Positions 10,000 through 20,731 of a stretch of 64,000 bases of DNA are shown piece by piece. The notes below the pieces were generated by a model that was given only the letters and a program-made list of their open reading frames with translations, did not search any database and was not told the DNA's origin. Within the stretch, counting starts at the first letter, position 1, and every line of letters starts with the position of its first letter. The position numbers and the translations under genes were made by a program. This DNA comes from Chlorella sorokiniana (Eukaryota > Chlorophyta > Trebouxiophyceae > Chlorellales > Chlorellaceae), in the NCBI GenBank assembly GCA_025917655.1, contig CP084611.1, positions 868,001 to 932,000 of the forward strand. Direction: 5' to 3'.

Positions 10000-12900
10000 A
10001 TGATGCAAGCTCCGGTTACCGTGTTGCAAGCCAACACGAAGCGGGACACTGGGAAAAAGGCTCAGTATGGCAACATCATGGCGGGCAAGGTGCGGGCCCC
10101 CTCACTGCCAAAGGCCCTCGCCGCCCGGGTCAACTCGGTTGCCACGTGGGGGTGGTGGGGTGGATTGGGGGATGCATGCTGTCCCAGCCAGCCTTCCTTG
10201 GTAGCAGTGCTGTGTTCAGTGTACATGATGTAGAGCAGGAATGTCAGGGTACGCCTGCTCAACGCATGTACTCCGCATCTTCGCGCTTCCATGCCGCTGC
10301 AGGCGGTGGCTGACATGCGCACCACGCTGGGCCCTCGCGCCATGTTGAAAATGCTGCTGGACGCCAACGGCGGCATCGTGCTGACCAACGACGGCAACGC
10401 AATCTTGCGCGAGATCGACGTCAGCCACCCCGCCGCCAAGAGCATTATTGAGCTCAGCCGCACGCAGGACGAGGAGGTACGCGACAGCTCTTGCATGCTC
10501 ATCAAGGTGGTATGCATGCTTTGGGGCAGAGACAGCACGCTTGTTCAGTGCTTGGAGTTGTGTCTGCGGCTAGCCGCAAGCCTGCAGCATGATGGGAGGA
10601 TCCCTGGCTTCCAGCACCCAACAGCCGTGGGAGGGCTGGACAAAGGGTGCAAGCATACTCGCTTGATTGAGTGGAGCCCTTGCTGCAGGTGGGGGATGGC
10701 ACCACTTCAGTCATTATCCTGGCAGGAGAGATGCTAGCAGCAGCAGAGCCGTTCCTGGAGCGCAATCTGCACCCCACCACCATCATCAGGTGCAGGACAG
10801 GGAGGGTTCAATTGCAAGAGTGTGCAGCTGGTGCAGCTGGTGCGTGACAAACATGTGTGTAACAAACAGGAGAACCCCCTCTTGCAACACTTTGCCGGAC
10901 GCTGTCCTAGCCGCTTGCTGCTCACACGCGCTGGCTGCGCTGCCGGCCTGACCGCCGTCCCTGCAGGGGCTACGTGCGCGCTTTGGAGGACGCTGTGGCG
11001 ATTGTGGACGAGGCCTCATTCCCCATCGATACCTCCGACCGCCAGCAGATGCTCAATATAGTCAACTCCTGCATCGGCACAAAATTCACCATGCGCTTTG
11101 GCAACTTGATTGCGGTGCGCTGGGGGAATGGGCTGCGTCGCTGGTTGGTGTGCGGCGTTTGCAAACTTACTGCTGGATCGGTTACACGAGGTCAATCGAG
11201 TATTGCCAGACCCCGGTTCATAAGCCACAACTAGAGGGTTTTCATTGCAAGCAGCTGGGAGGACCGGATGGAGGCGCACGTCCGTCTGTCTCGACCGCCC
11301 GTAATGGTCGCCTCCGCCGTTTCGCCTCCCCCTGGCCCTTCTGGCAGGAGCTGGCACTTGATGCCGTCCAAACAATCACCGTTGACCACGGCGAGGGGCG
11401 GCGTGAGATAGACATCAAGTGAGACGAAGCCGGTGCCGGCTGCAGTGGGTGTGCGCCTGGTGACTTGCCGGCAGGGCCGCGGCCAACAGTAGCTTCCGCT
11501 TGCTCTGGACTCAGCATGTCCACACCTGTTTCCTTCTGCTTTGGTATCGCGCCTCCACAGGAAGTACGCCAAGGTGGAGAAGATTCCGGGCGGCGACATC
11601 CAGGACAGCCGCGTGCTGCGGGCGTCATGTTTGAGAAGGACGTGGTGGTGCCGGCGCGCATGCGCAGGTGCGCTGGGCCTGCTGCGCTGCCCATTGTAGC
11701 CACTGCCACTGCGTCGCTTGCAGCTGCTAGGCTGGCTCAGCTCGAAGTTCACTGAGCCTGCGCAACACTCGTAGCCCACCCCGCGTTGGCCACCCTCCTG
11801 GCCACGAACGTCGCCGCAGGAAGATCCACAACCCGCGCGTGCTGCTCATGGACTGCCCGCTCGAGTACAAGAAAGGCGAGAACCAGACCAACGTGGAGCT
11901 GATGAAGGAGGAGGACTGGTGGGGCCAACCACCGCTGCTGCCGGCTGCCGCTGCTGCCGCGAGGGGCCAGCGAGGGGTTTGCGACTCCTGGGGTATCCGC
12001 TTTTGCGTAGTTGTTCAAGGGGCGCATTGATCGTGTGCTGTGGCCTGCCTTCCACTGTGCCTTTGCTATGGGGCTTTGCTGAGCGTGCGCATCACTGCAG
12101 GGCAACGCTGCTGAAGCTGGAAGAGGAGTGGGTGCAGAAGACGTGTGAGCAGATTGCATCGTTCAAGCCCGACCTCGTCATCACCGGTGAGCAGGAGGGC
12201 CCATCGGCCTCGCACGGCATCCTGAATGTGGCTTCTTTCAGCATTGCTTTGCAGTTTGGGGCATTCTCGTTTGTTCCTGTGGACGCCTGCGTGCATGTTG
12301 CCCTGGCTTGCCCTCTCTCAACGCCAGCTGCGGCTGTTGTATGCCCCCTGCAGAGAAAGGCCTGTCTGACCTGGCGGCCCATTACCTCATGAAGGCCGGC
12401 ATCTCCGCCATCCGCCGCTTGCGCAAGACTGACAACAACCGCATCGCACGCGCCTGCGGAGCCACCATCGTCAGCCGGCCGGGTGCGCAGAGGCGGTGCA
12501 ATGCCGCCGCTCCGCTCGGTGGCCCACATTGCTTGGGGCTGCCACTTGGGGCGCCAAAGCTGGTTGCCTGGTGGGGCGGGGCCCAAGGCCAGTATGCCTG
12601 CTTGCTTGCTGGCACCTGTCAAGGTTCAGCCGTCGCGACTGCTGCTGGTGCCTGACATCGCGCAGATGAGATCCGCGAGAGCGACATTGGCACGGGCGCG
12701 GGTCTGTTCGAGGTGCGCAAGATTGGAGACGAGTTCTACTCCTTCGTCGTGGACTGCAAGGTGGGAGTGGCAGGGTGGGGCACGCAGCGGGGAGGACACC
12801 AGGTCTCGGTCTGGAGTTGGGTGGGTGCTGCGCATCACCTTGATCATTCCCTCTTAGCATGCCTGTGCTGTTGGGTGCCGGCGCTGGACACGCGCCTCAG

Positions 12901-14180
12901 GCCGCGACCCTTCCGCCTCACCAGCTTGCCGGCCCTGCGGCCTGCCCCTCCCGCCGCAGGAGCCCAAGGCGTGCAGCATCGTGCTGCGGGGCGCCAGCAA
13001 GGACGTGCTGAACGAGGTGGAGCGCAACCTGCATGACGCCATGGGAGTGGCCCGCAACGTGTGCATCGGTGAGCCGAGCCGGGGCTGTGTTTGTGTGTGG
13101 TTGTGTGGTGTGTGTGTGGGTGGTGTGGGTGGGTGGGTGGCTGGGCGGCAGAGAGCAAACTGCGTGCCTGCCAGTGCTGCGCAGCAGCGCTCGGGCCAGC
13201 GGAGGGGGCGGTGGTGCAAGAAGCGCAGGCAAGGCGTTTCGCAGCTTGCAGGCAGCACGTATGCCAGGCGCGGCTGGCTGCCAGGTTGAACCCACTCCCC
13301 GGCGGCGGGCCCCTACCCCACAACACAGCATGAGTGGCGCGGCTCACACCCATCCTGCACGCACCCCCACCCTGCACAGACCCGCGGCTGGTGCCCGGCG
13401 GCGGCGCGGTTGAGATGGCGGTGTCACGGGGCCTGGCGGAGCGGGCGGGCAGCGGCGCGGTGGGGGGGCGGAGCAGGGGCCGTACAGGGCGGTGGGGCAG
13501 GCCCTGGAGGTCATCCCCGCACCCTGGCCCAGAACTGCGGCGCCAACGTCATCCGCACGCTGACCAAGCTGCGCGCCAAGCACGCCGAGCAGCCCAACTG
13601 CACCTTCGGCATCGACGGTGAGTCACCAACTGGCGGCATGCGCTGTCGGGCCTGCCGCAGAGGCACACGGTTGGCGCCCCCGGCCCCAGCAGCTGCCCTG
13701 CGCGCTGCATTCGCCCGCAAGCTCCCGCTTGTTGCCCCCATGTCCTGCTTATGGCCCCTGTGTCCCACTGGCCACACCGCACCCAGTTACCCCTTCTCCC
13801 TGCTCTCACCCCAGGCAGGCAATAAGGGCATCATCGTGGACATGAAGGAGCTGGGTGTGTGGGAACCATACCAGGTGGGCCAGTGGGGCGGGCGCACGCA
13901 GCCGTCGCTCCTTCGCCCTGTCCCCCTGTTGCTGGTTATGCGCGACCTGCCCTGCCTTGAAATCTCAAACGCACACGTCCGCTGCCCTGCCACCCCGCGG
14001 CCGCCGCAGGTCAAGGTGCAAACGATCAAGACGAGCATCGAGGCGGCCACGCTGCTGCTGCGCATCGACGACATCGTGTCGGGGCTGAAGAAGCGGGAGA
14101 AGCTGGGGCCGGGGCAGAGCAGCAAGCCGCAGGTGGACGACGGCGAAAACGTGGACAGCGAGCAGATGCTGGCGGAGTGA
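10000..14180 (+). CDS. CCT3: T-complex protein 1 subunit gamma (CCT3)
   Basis: Gamma subunit of the cytosolic group II chaperonin TRiC/CCT, which folds actin and tubulin with ATP. Exons: 10000-10089, 10303-10476, 10689-10789, 10967-11114, 11348-11418, 11561-11667, 11820-11918, 12101-12186, 12354-12482, 12666-12760, 12960-13068, 13380-13617, 13819-13874 and 14010-14180, about 545 residues. Family motifs run in order: [42 protein letters not shown], the ATPase motif [47 protein letters not shown] and [15 protein letters not shown]. All junctions keep the frame. One added G is needed near 11611 and near 13465, and one C near 13515. The start is the first of two adjacent ATGs. Identity is secure. 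Confidence 0.96.
13089..13143. repeat. GT/GGT simple repeat in CCT3 intron
   Basis: A G/T-only low-complexity tract of about 55 bp at the start of the intron that follows the exon ending at 13068. It is a simple repeat and is not coding. Confidence 0.7.
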
Positions 14181-14248
14181 GGGGGCCTCCCAGGCGAGCG
14201 GCGGCACAGCTCTGCGGACCCGCCCTCCCAGCCCACTCTGCGCCTCCT

Positions 14249-14253
14249 GTAAA
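14249..14253 (+). terminator. TGTAA poly(A) signal of CCT3
   Basis: TGTAA lies 69 bp after the CCT3 stop codon. TGTAA is the usual poly(A) signal of green algae, and its place in the short 189-bp convergent spacer fits this role. Assignment is from motif and position only. Confidence 0.5.
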
Positions 14254-14369
14254 ACCCGACCATCTAGACTTCGAATGTGAGGACTGGCGTGCATCACACA
14301 TGCTCGTCTAAAGGCAAGGACAGGACAGTTGACGTGGCAGTGCAGTGCTTGAAGCTGGCGAGTGCGGCG

Positions 14370-15374
14370 CTACCAGCCCGCAAACTCCTCCTTCTTCTTT
14401 TGCTTCTTCTCCTCTTGATACACCCGCTGCCGTGCCTTGCGCGCCTGCACCTCCGCGATCACCTTGAGCATCTTGGGGTCCTGCTTGCCGAAGCTGACGG
14501 GGTACTGGCCGCGGCGCAGCGCGGCGCCCCGCGCCGCCGCCGCCGCCGTCGTCGTCGTCCGGGGCCACCGCCAGCAGCTGCTTCTTGGCAGCCTCCGTGG
14601 CCTCGATGTTGGCCAGCTTCTGTTCCAGCGTGAGTGGCACCTCGCTGATGCCAGCCACCCAGCTGGGCCCCAGCTCCGCATCCTGCTGCCGCTTCTGCAG
14701 GCCCTCGGGCAGCGCCGCCAGCAGCGGGTCGGCCAGGCGTGCAAGCTTCTCGCGCCGCTCCCGCTCCTCCTCGTCTTCCTCTGACCCCACCGGCCGCCCC
14801 ATGCGCTTGGCAAGCTGCTCCTCAACGTACTGTTTCCTGCGGAGCATAGAAGACGTGCGAGGCGTTTGATAAACTGCCAAGCACTCCAATCAATGCGGGC
14901 TGCCAGCAATGCAAAAAGAGAGCACCCCACGAGGATGTTCACATCAACTGCTCATTCACTTCCAATCCCTGCCTGTCTCACATGTGTGGGTCTTCTTCCG
15001 CTGAGTTCAGCCGCCGTTCTCGCTTGAACGCTGCTCGCAGCCCATCGCCGCCACCCTCCTCTGCTGGGCCCTTGATGGATTTCTTGTTGTCCGCCCTTGC
15101 AGCAGCTGTCATCAGCGTGGTGGCATCTACGCCCTGCAACGTAGAATCCAGGGACGGGGGTCATCCAAGACGATGCATGGACGGTTGGAAAACGCACTGC
15201 AAGGCTGCGGTTCCCCCTTCTCCTCCTCACCGTGCGCCGCTGGCGCTGCTTCTGCAGCAGCTTGAGGTCTTCCGCTGTCAGCCGCGGCTGGTCTTCGCCA
15301 GCTTGCTCCTCTCCGTCCGACAGCTCCTCTTGCTCATCCAGCGCGCGTTTCTTCCGGATGTTGCGCTGCTTCAT
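14370..15374 (-). CDS. C9orf78: C9orf78/HCA59 (Tls1) family spliceosome-associated protein
   Basis: Three exons, 15231-15374, 14982-15133 and 14370-14836, about 250 residues. The protein starts MKQRNIRKKR, is highly charged, and carries the family's conserved block KQYVEEQLAKRMG followed by LPEGLQKRQQDAELG and the paired SWVAGISEVPLTLEQKLAN, which in the human and fission yeast proteins marks the Hep_59/Tls1 family. These nuclear proteins bind spliceosome components and influence splicing of selected introns. The C-terminus (YPVSFGKQDPKMLKVI) ends in Lys/Glu-rich helix. An Asp/Gly run near 14545-14560 is followed by a change of reading frame, so one base there is probably miscalled. Tail-to-tail with CCT3. 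Confidence 0.82.
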
Positions 15375-16189
15375 GGCGGGAGCCCGCAGTCTGAGCTGCG
15401 CCGGCTGCCTGCTCGCTCCTTTGCAACCCAATTGGCCAAGCAGTGGGGAGCAGATTCTTCACTGCTGCCAAAGCTGTTCCACTTTGCTGTGTTCAGGCCG
15501 CGCCCAACCTCCAGTAGACGGCGACTAAGCCAAGCACGCGACGGGAAGCGGCAAGGCACCAGCGTCAGCCGACAGGCTTGTGACGCCCACGAGCTCGTTC
15601 TTGGATCCGGTGGGATGTTTGACAAGTTTCTCACACCGCTGAATACAGCAGGGAAAGCTCACCGGCTCATTCGCTTTCACAACTGGCAGTGCAAAATTCA
15701 GACGCACTTTTACGAGGCACTGAGATAGTTAAACATGCTTTCGTTCAATAAACAGCAGCGGCAGCCGGTGTGGGAGAGGCGTGCGAATATGTACCTCTGG
15801 CGGCGGTGCAGCGATCACATATGTGCTATGCATGTGGCTGTCTTTGTACATACGATATATGATATGTATACTCTGCAAAAAAAAAGCCACGAACTGACAC
15901 CCACCCTTGGCGACCGTGTTTTCGCCTGGGTGATGGCTACATCAGGGTGCAAAAGTAGAAAAGTGACTCACAGGAGCGCAGAGGGTTGAATTGGTCTGTT
16001 TGGCCCCAGCACCACTTGCCGTGCACTCTTGCCGCCACGCCGCACCTTGTGCAGGCCCAAAGCAGACTGGCGATTCAGGGACCGTAAGCAGCAGCTGTTC
16101 GCCTGCTTGAGACGAGAACAGGGTGTTCACACCGTGGTGGAAGTCGGCGAGGGCTGTTTTTAGATGTAGAAGCCCAATGCTTTGCTAAC
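15375..16189. other. Upstream region of C9orf78 homologue, no gene seen
   Basis: About 815 bp. The part from 15375 leftward-read is presumably the promoter and 5' UTR of the minus-strand gene. The segment 15780-15900 is AT-rich, with a run of nine A residues near 15879. I see no convincing exon in either direction. Confidence 0.4.
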
Positions 16190-17740
16190 AGGGCTGCGCG
16201 GTCCTGTCGCTTGACGAACGCCTGCAACTCGTGCTTGTCGCAGGCATGGGCACTGCACCCACACCATCGGCGTGGACCCCATCCCAGCCATGCACCTGTG
16301 GGCGCGCAGGGCAGTCGGCGCGCATGCGCCTTCAAGCTGCTCTTGGTGACGGGCGTGGCAGAGGCGCTGGCACTTGAGACCGCAACGCAGCCCACTGCCG
16401 ATGGCTACCAGTTCGCAGTCTCTCTGCCGCTGCAGGGCAGAGCAACGGCTGCTGCGCCGTCGCAGCCGGCGACGGCAACGGCGGCCCGCAGGCCGCCGTT
16501 GCCTGCCTCATCAACCTGTATCGGGTGAGCAGAGCGGGGATGAGACTGCCGCTGGGGATGTAGAGCCAGCCCACAGCTGCGCCGCGCCCCGGCACGTGTT
16601 TGCCAGCCAGACTGGCCGCTGCGGTTGGCTGCACTTGAGGAAGGCGCGTGACCTCCGCTCCGGCACTCTTTTTAGCACACCGCAGTGTTGGAGCTGATGG
16701 ATGGATGCCGCCCTTGGCGCCTGCCGCACCGCCGCTGCACCTAGGCCTGCGAGATGGCGACCGGCCCGCTGTTCTGCAGGCGGCCATGGAGGCTGCACAA
16801 CGGTGATGGGAGAAGGAAAGCTGCGGCAGGGCGGCGGGGGTGCTGCGCCCGAAGCGCTGGCCAGTGGGGGCTCGGCTGAGTGTGATGGGGGCTTGTGTTT
16901 GCGCCCATGCCGGGAGCTGCCTGGCCACAGCGCGCCCTCAGCGCTCGTTCTGTTGGTCATGTAGCGCATCCCACCTCCCTTGACTGCCCTGCTGCTGCTC
17001 TCTTTTGCAGGCGAGGCCAGTTAGAGCGGGCCGGCAAGCTGCTGCAGCGATGCCAGGCACATTACGCGGTTGACATTGTGACCGCCACCCCTGCAGGTGT
17101 GCTTTGCTTTCCTCCTTTGTCGCGTTGTTTCCATATGCGGATGAGGGGTGGTGTAACAGCGCAGCTGCTGCTGCAGGGGGTCATGCGCAGCAGATAGGCG
17201 GCCAGCAGGGCCGCGCGGCGCACTGCGCGGTTTGCAGGCGACGCCCTGCCCAGCCCTCTACTCGCCGTTTTGCCATGCCTCTGCAGTGATGGCCCCTCCC
17301 CCTGCCTGATGGCCCCTCCCCCTCCTTTTACCTTTCCAGGTCTCCCTCACGACCCCCCATTGGAACGAGTGCCCTGCTTAGCTCACCGCCCTGAAGTGTT
17401 TGTTCAAGTCCCACCAAGCCATGGGCTGAGCGGCGCTGCTTCGCAGCCCAGCCAGCGCAACGGCGTTCGGCCCGCCGCCCAGTTGAGGCAGGAGCGCGCC
17501 CTGGCACCTGATGCCTGCCGCTGCCTTGGGCAGCAGATCTTTGAAACAGCAGACAGAACCAGATGCGCGCAGGGTGCAGTTGCCAGCCAAACCTTGCCAT
17601 CGGAAGGGTCGCGGGCTTTGGCGGGTCTTCAGCACCACCCAGGTCCGGTCTTGCACACGGCTGTGCACGGCTGCCAGAGTCAGGCAAATATGTTAAGCAA
17701 CCATGCTGGCCAGGCAATTCGTCATGTGGCACAATGACGG
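16190..17740 (+). CDS. Uncertain multi-exon gene, unidentified
   Basis: Several plus-strand segments look coding but cannot be joined with confidence: about 16330-16450 (KLLLVTGVAEALALE, DGYQFAVSLPLQG), about 16470-16520 (QAAVACLINLYR) leading to a GTGAGC donor, an exon near 17011-17097 (LERAGKLLQRCQAHYAVD) that resembles a tetratricopeptide-like helix pair, and an open frame 17341-17737 ending in TGA. Splice signals of the right type flank the second and third pieces. At least one frame slip is needed between the first two. I do not recognise the family. It may be a real but poorly sequenced gene or a decaying one; boundaries are approximate. Confidence 0.25.
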
Positions 17741-18605
17741 CCAGCCAGCCCCCAGCTGCGGTCCAGCCGCTGTCGCAGCGGTGCTGCAGCCCTGCGGCGC
17801 CTGCACGCCCCACTGTGCGCCCACCTCTGGCCTGTGCCCACACCTGGCCCGCACCCCTGGTGACTTGGGTGGATCTGGCGAGTATGCGCTTAGCTGTAGT
17901 TGTCAAAGCATGCCTGCCAGCAACAGCCTCAGCCGCTGCTCATCATGCGTCTGCCCACAGCATGGACGCAGATGAACGGTGCAGGCGAAGTGCCATGTAA
18001 AGGCGAAACGGGCCACGCCGTTCATTGCACCGAGGGACAGGATGAGGATGAACAACCCCACGGTGGCTGTTGCAGTGGAAATGAGCCGTGACGTCGTGGG
18101 CCCACCTGGCGGCATGCAGCGTGCGTGCCCGCTCACATCCCCGTCGCTCCCACCGGGCAGCAATCTCAGCGGCTGCGTGAAGCTGAGGCGCCCTACATTT
18201 TTGGCGTCAATTTTGCTTGCTGAGGTCCGGCATGTGCCGCGCCCGATTCACAGTTTGGTGCGGGCACATTGAGTCGAAAATCCAATGCGGAGCAGCATAA
18301 TTCAGACGGGGTAGAGTGAGCGGGAAAGAAACTTGGTGCTTTCAGCCAGCGCAGATCTGGAAAAGGAAAAGACCGAGGAATAGTGATTGGCATCGCGGCG
18401 GCCCAACTGCGACTGTTGCCGATGTACTGCGGCTGACGCCGGCGGTGCCTCGCCCGCCGTGCAGATGATGGCTGTTACAGCTGGGCGGTAAAATATAGCA
18501 GTTGATGCTGCCCGGCTCGTCATATCAGCTGACTAACTGCAGCCTAGACTCAGCCAACGCAAGGGGATCTGGGACAAAGAAGGACGACTGAGCGCATCGG
18601 AGCAT
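17741..18605. other. No gene recognised
   Basis: About 865 bp with short open frames on both strands but none with family resemblance or convincing splice structure. It probably holds 3' UTR sequence of the minus-strand gene that ends at 18606 and unknown spacer. Confidence 0.35.
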
Positions 18606-19488
18606 TCAGATAGAGTCGTTGTCGCAGCTCATGCGTGTGTTAATGTACTGAAGATAGAACAGATAGGAAGTAAGAATGCTTGCGATGAAGGGCAGGACTG
18701 CTAAGGCAGTTGCCTCCGCTTGGACATTTTCCTGAAAGGCCAGGCCTGCCTTTGCATACGAAAGCTCTTGCTTGGCTTTGAGATACTCAGAAAATGCGGG
18801 GTTCAGATAGACGGCTACAGGCACGACCGTCAGCGCTGGTATCAGCACCGATGGCAGCACCGATGATACTTCAGAGACGAAAGGCGCAGCCCAGTCCATG
18901 AAAACAGGCAGCTGCCAGCTGAACAAGTCACCCTGCGATATTTGCTCACTTCCCATGGTAGACGCAATAGCTACAAAGGTTGCGCCTGCCAAGTCGCTGC
19001 TCGCATCAAACATCTTTGCCTTCCGACACTCGACTTCCTGTTTCTGCGTCTCCACCTTGTCTTGCACATCCTTAACCTGCGTGGATGGCGCAGCGATGCC
19101 GTCGCTGGTCATGCTGCCAAGGATAACTGTGGCAACTTGCCAACAAGACCTCTTTGGGATGTATGCCATCCAGGCGTGTCATCGCTATTGTGATGTACAT
19201 GGGCGTCACCACATGCGAGCAAGCAAGAGCGCTGCTCACCTTTTCTATTGCGGTTTCAACCGTAATGCTGGTCCACCCCAGCATGCCGCTGCTCATGACT
19301 CTGGTCTTGGCTGCTGGCGGGGCGCCACAGCAGGCAGATCCCCTTGAAAAAGTAGAGGCGTGCAGCACAGTGCTGGCCAGCAGGGGGCTGCCCATGGGCT
19401 GGCAGGCGACTGGCGGTAGGATAGCCCTGGCTTGCTCCGTCTGTGCGGTCTGGGGAGCTGGATGGTTCAGGGGCTTGAGCGGAGACAT
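18606..19488 (-). CDS. Hypothetical membrane protein
   Basis: Two exons, 19240-19488 and 18606-19076, about 239 residues. The GT-AG intron joins VETAIEK to VKDVQDKVETQKQEV in frame. The N-terminus is Pro/Ala/Ser-rich and could be an organelle transit peptide. A coiled-coil-like charged segment follows, then two or three hydrophobic stretches: SVLPSVLIPALTVVPVAVYL and ALAVLPFIASILTSYLFYL near the C-terminus, so it is probably an integral membrane protein. The chosen ATG (19488) is the first in a good context; the frame is open to 19590. I do not recognise the family. A plastid or thylakoid location is a guess from the N-terminal composition. Base composition here is less GC-rich than in neighbouring genes. 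Confidence 0.55.
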
Positions 19489-19718
19489 GCTGTCCTGCAC
19501 GGGGTGTGAGCACATACACGCCACAGTAATCTTGCTGGTGCCTGCTTCAGTGATCAGGAAGCAGTTTGCTGATCTCTGGTGCAGCCTCACCCTCGGAAGG
19601 CCGGTTTCAAGGAGGCAGCATCCCTCACTACGTAGACGCGGCTTGTTTCAAGGATGTGATGCTGAAAAGACTGGCCAGTTAAGGCAAGTCACTGGATGGA
19701 AAGCACAGCCTTCATAGC

Positions 19719-20261
19719 ATGACGGTACATTTGATGATCAAACACGGGTTGCGGCAGAGCAATTCAAATGATGACCATGTATGGCTCGCTTCGCCTGCTG
19801 CCTGCAGCCTTGGGGGCGCCCGGGCTGCGTGGCGGGTCGGAGGTTTGGGGCGCGCGGCTCGTCTCAGGCGAGGACTGTCTTTTGCGCCTGCTGCCCACGT
19901 TCTCCGGTTTCCAGAAGTGCCCCCAAGTCGCCTCTATGTGGCTCTGCCGCTTGCGGAGTGCTTGGCTTTGACGCGCTTTCGTTCTTTCACTGTTGTTGCA
20001 GGCCGTGCTTTACCCACCAGGCGGGCTGCCATTCCGTGGCGCTCGCAGCGGCGGCAGTGCAGCACCCGGGCGGGGCCCAGGCCGCCGCAGCGCCCGCGTA
20101 GCAAGGCCGACACCAATAAGTTGAAAATAAAAATAGCATACTCACTGCTGGCCGTCAGCCCCATGCTGATGCCATTCTTTTTCAAATATGATAATCCTGC
20201 GCCCCTCATCCTTTCTGCAACCTACCTCTTCGTCGGGCTGTATGCTCTGTGGACGTCTTAG
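19719..20261 (+). CDS. Small putative plastid membrane protein
   Basis: One open frame of 180 residues. The first two thirds are rich in Arg, Ala, Ser and Pro like an organelle transit peptide. The end is conserved-looking and hydrophobic: NKLKIKIAYSLLAVSPMLMP, then NPAPLILSATYLFVGLYALW, so one or two membrane spans. An alternative is that the open frame before the TTGTTGCAG at about 20000 is intron or 5' UTR and only the part after it is the last exon. Several in-frame ATGs exist (19719, 19734). Family not recognised; targeting is inference from composition. Confidence 0.4.
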   Translation: MTVHLMIKHGLRQSNSNDDHVWLASPAACSLGGARAAWRVGGLGRAARLRRGLSFAPAAHVLRFPEVPPSRLYVALPLAECLALTRFRSFTVVAGRALPTRRAAIPWRSQRRQCSTRAGPRPPQRPRSKADTNKLKIKIAYSLLAVSPMLMPFFFKYDNPAPLILSATYLFVGLYALWTS

Positions 20262-20560
20262 GGGACGTGCTACTCTGGTTGTTGAAGGAATGCGTTGAGC
20301 ATATAGCCACCTGATGAGCAAGGCTGTCATTACTGCAGGGCCAATTGCAGTTGTAAATCAGTCAAAGGCAATGAGTGCACTTGAGGCACACGCAAGCGCA
20401 GCCCACGGCAGAGCCCTGGCTGCCTCAGCCCGACCATGCACGAGTTGCTGGCAGGGGTGATGAGGAGGCAGGCACTTGACAGCAGAGCAGCCCTGCCGGT
20501 CTTGAACTGCGACCAGTCCAGCCGTTGTGCTTGCCGCCTGTGCACGCCTGAGCTGGGGAC

Positions 20561-20731
20561 CGCCTGTACCGTCCCGTACTGCTGCAGGGCGGCAAGGAGG
20601 TGCTCAGCAAGATCATGGGCTACAAGCTGCAGCCGCTCTCCGAAGCAGTGAGCAGCTGGGCGCTCAGCAGCATGCCCTGCCTGCATGCCATCATCATGCT
20701 GCCGTTTCTGCTCTGCTTCTCTTGGCATTAA
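20561..20731 (+). CDS. Candidate terminal exon, unidentified
   Basis: An open frame ending in TAA at 20729-20731 encodes LYRPVLLQGGKEVLSKIMGY followed by KLQPLSEAVSSWALSS and a hydrophobic tail. The composition looks coding and a CAG lies before GGCGGCAAG, but no upstream partner exon was found and it slightly overlaps a minus-strand candidate gene. I do not recognise it. Confidence 0.22.
   Translation, partial: RLYRPVLLQGGKEVLSKIMGYKLQPLSEAVSSWALSSMPCLHAIIMLPFLLCFSWH

Noticed and set aside
16332-16928. Minus-strand open frame of about 200 codons
   Set aside because: Composition is Arg/Ala/Pro-rich without motifs or splice partners, and plus-strand fragments in the same place look more like coding.
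17328-17906. Minus-strand open frame of 192 codons
   Set aside because: It overlaps a plus-strand frame of equal length and neither has family resemblance; kept only as part of an uncertain region.
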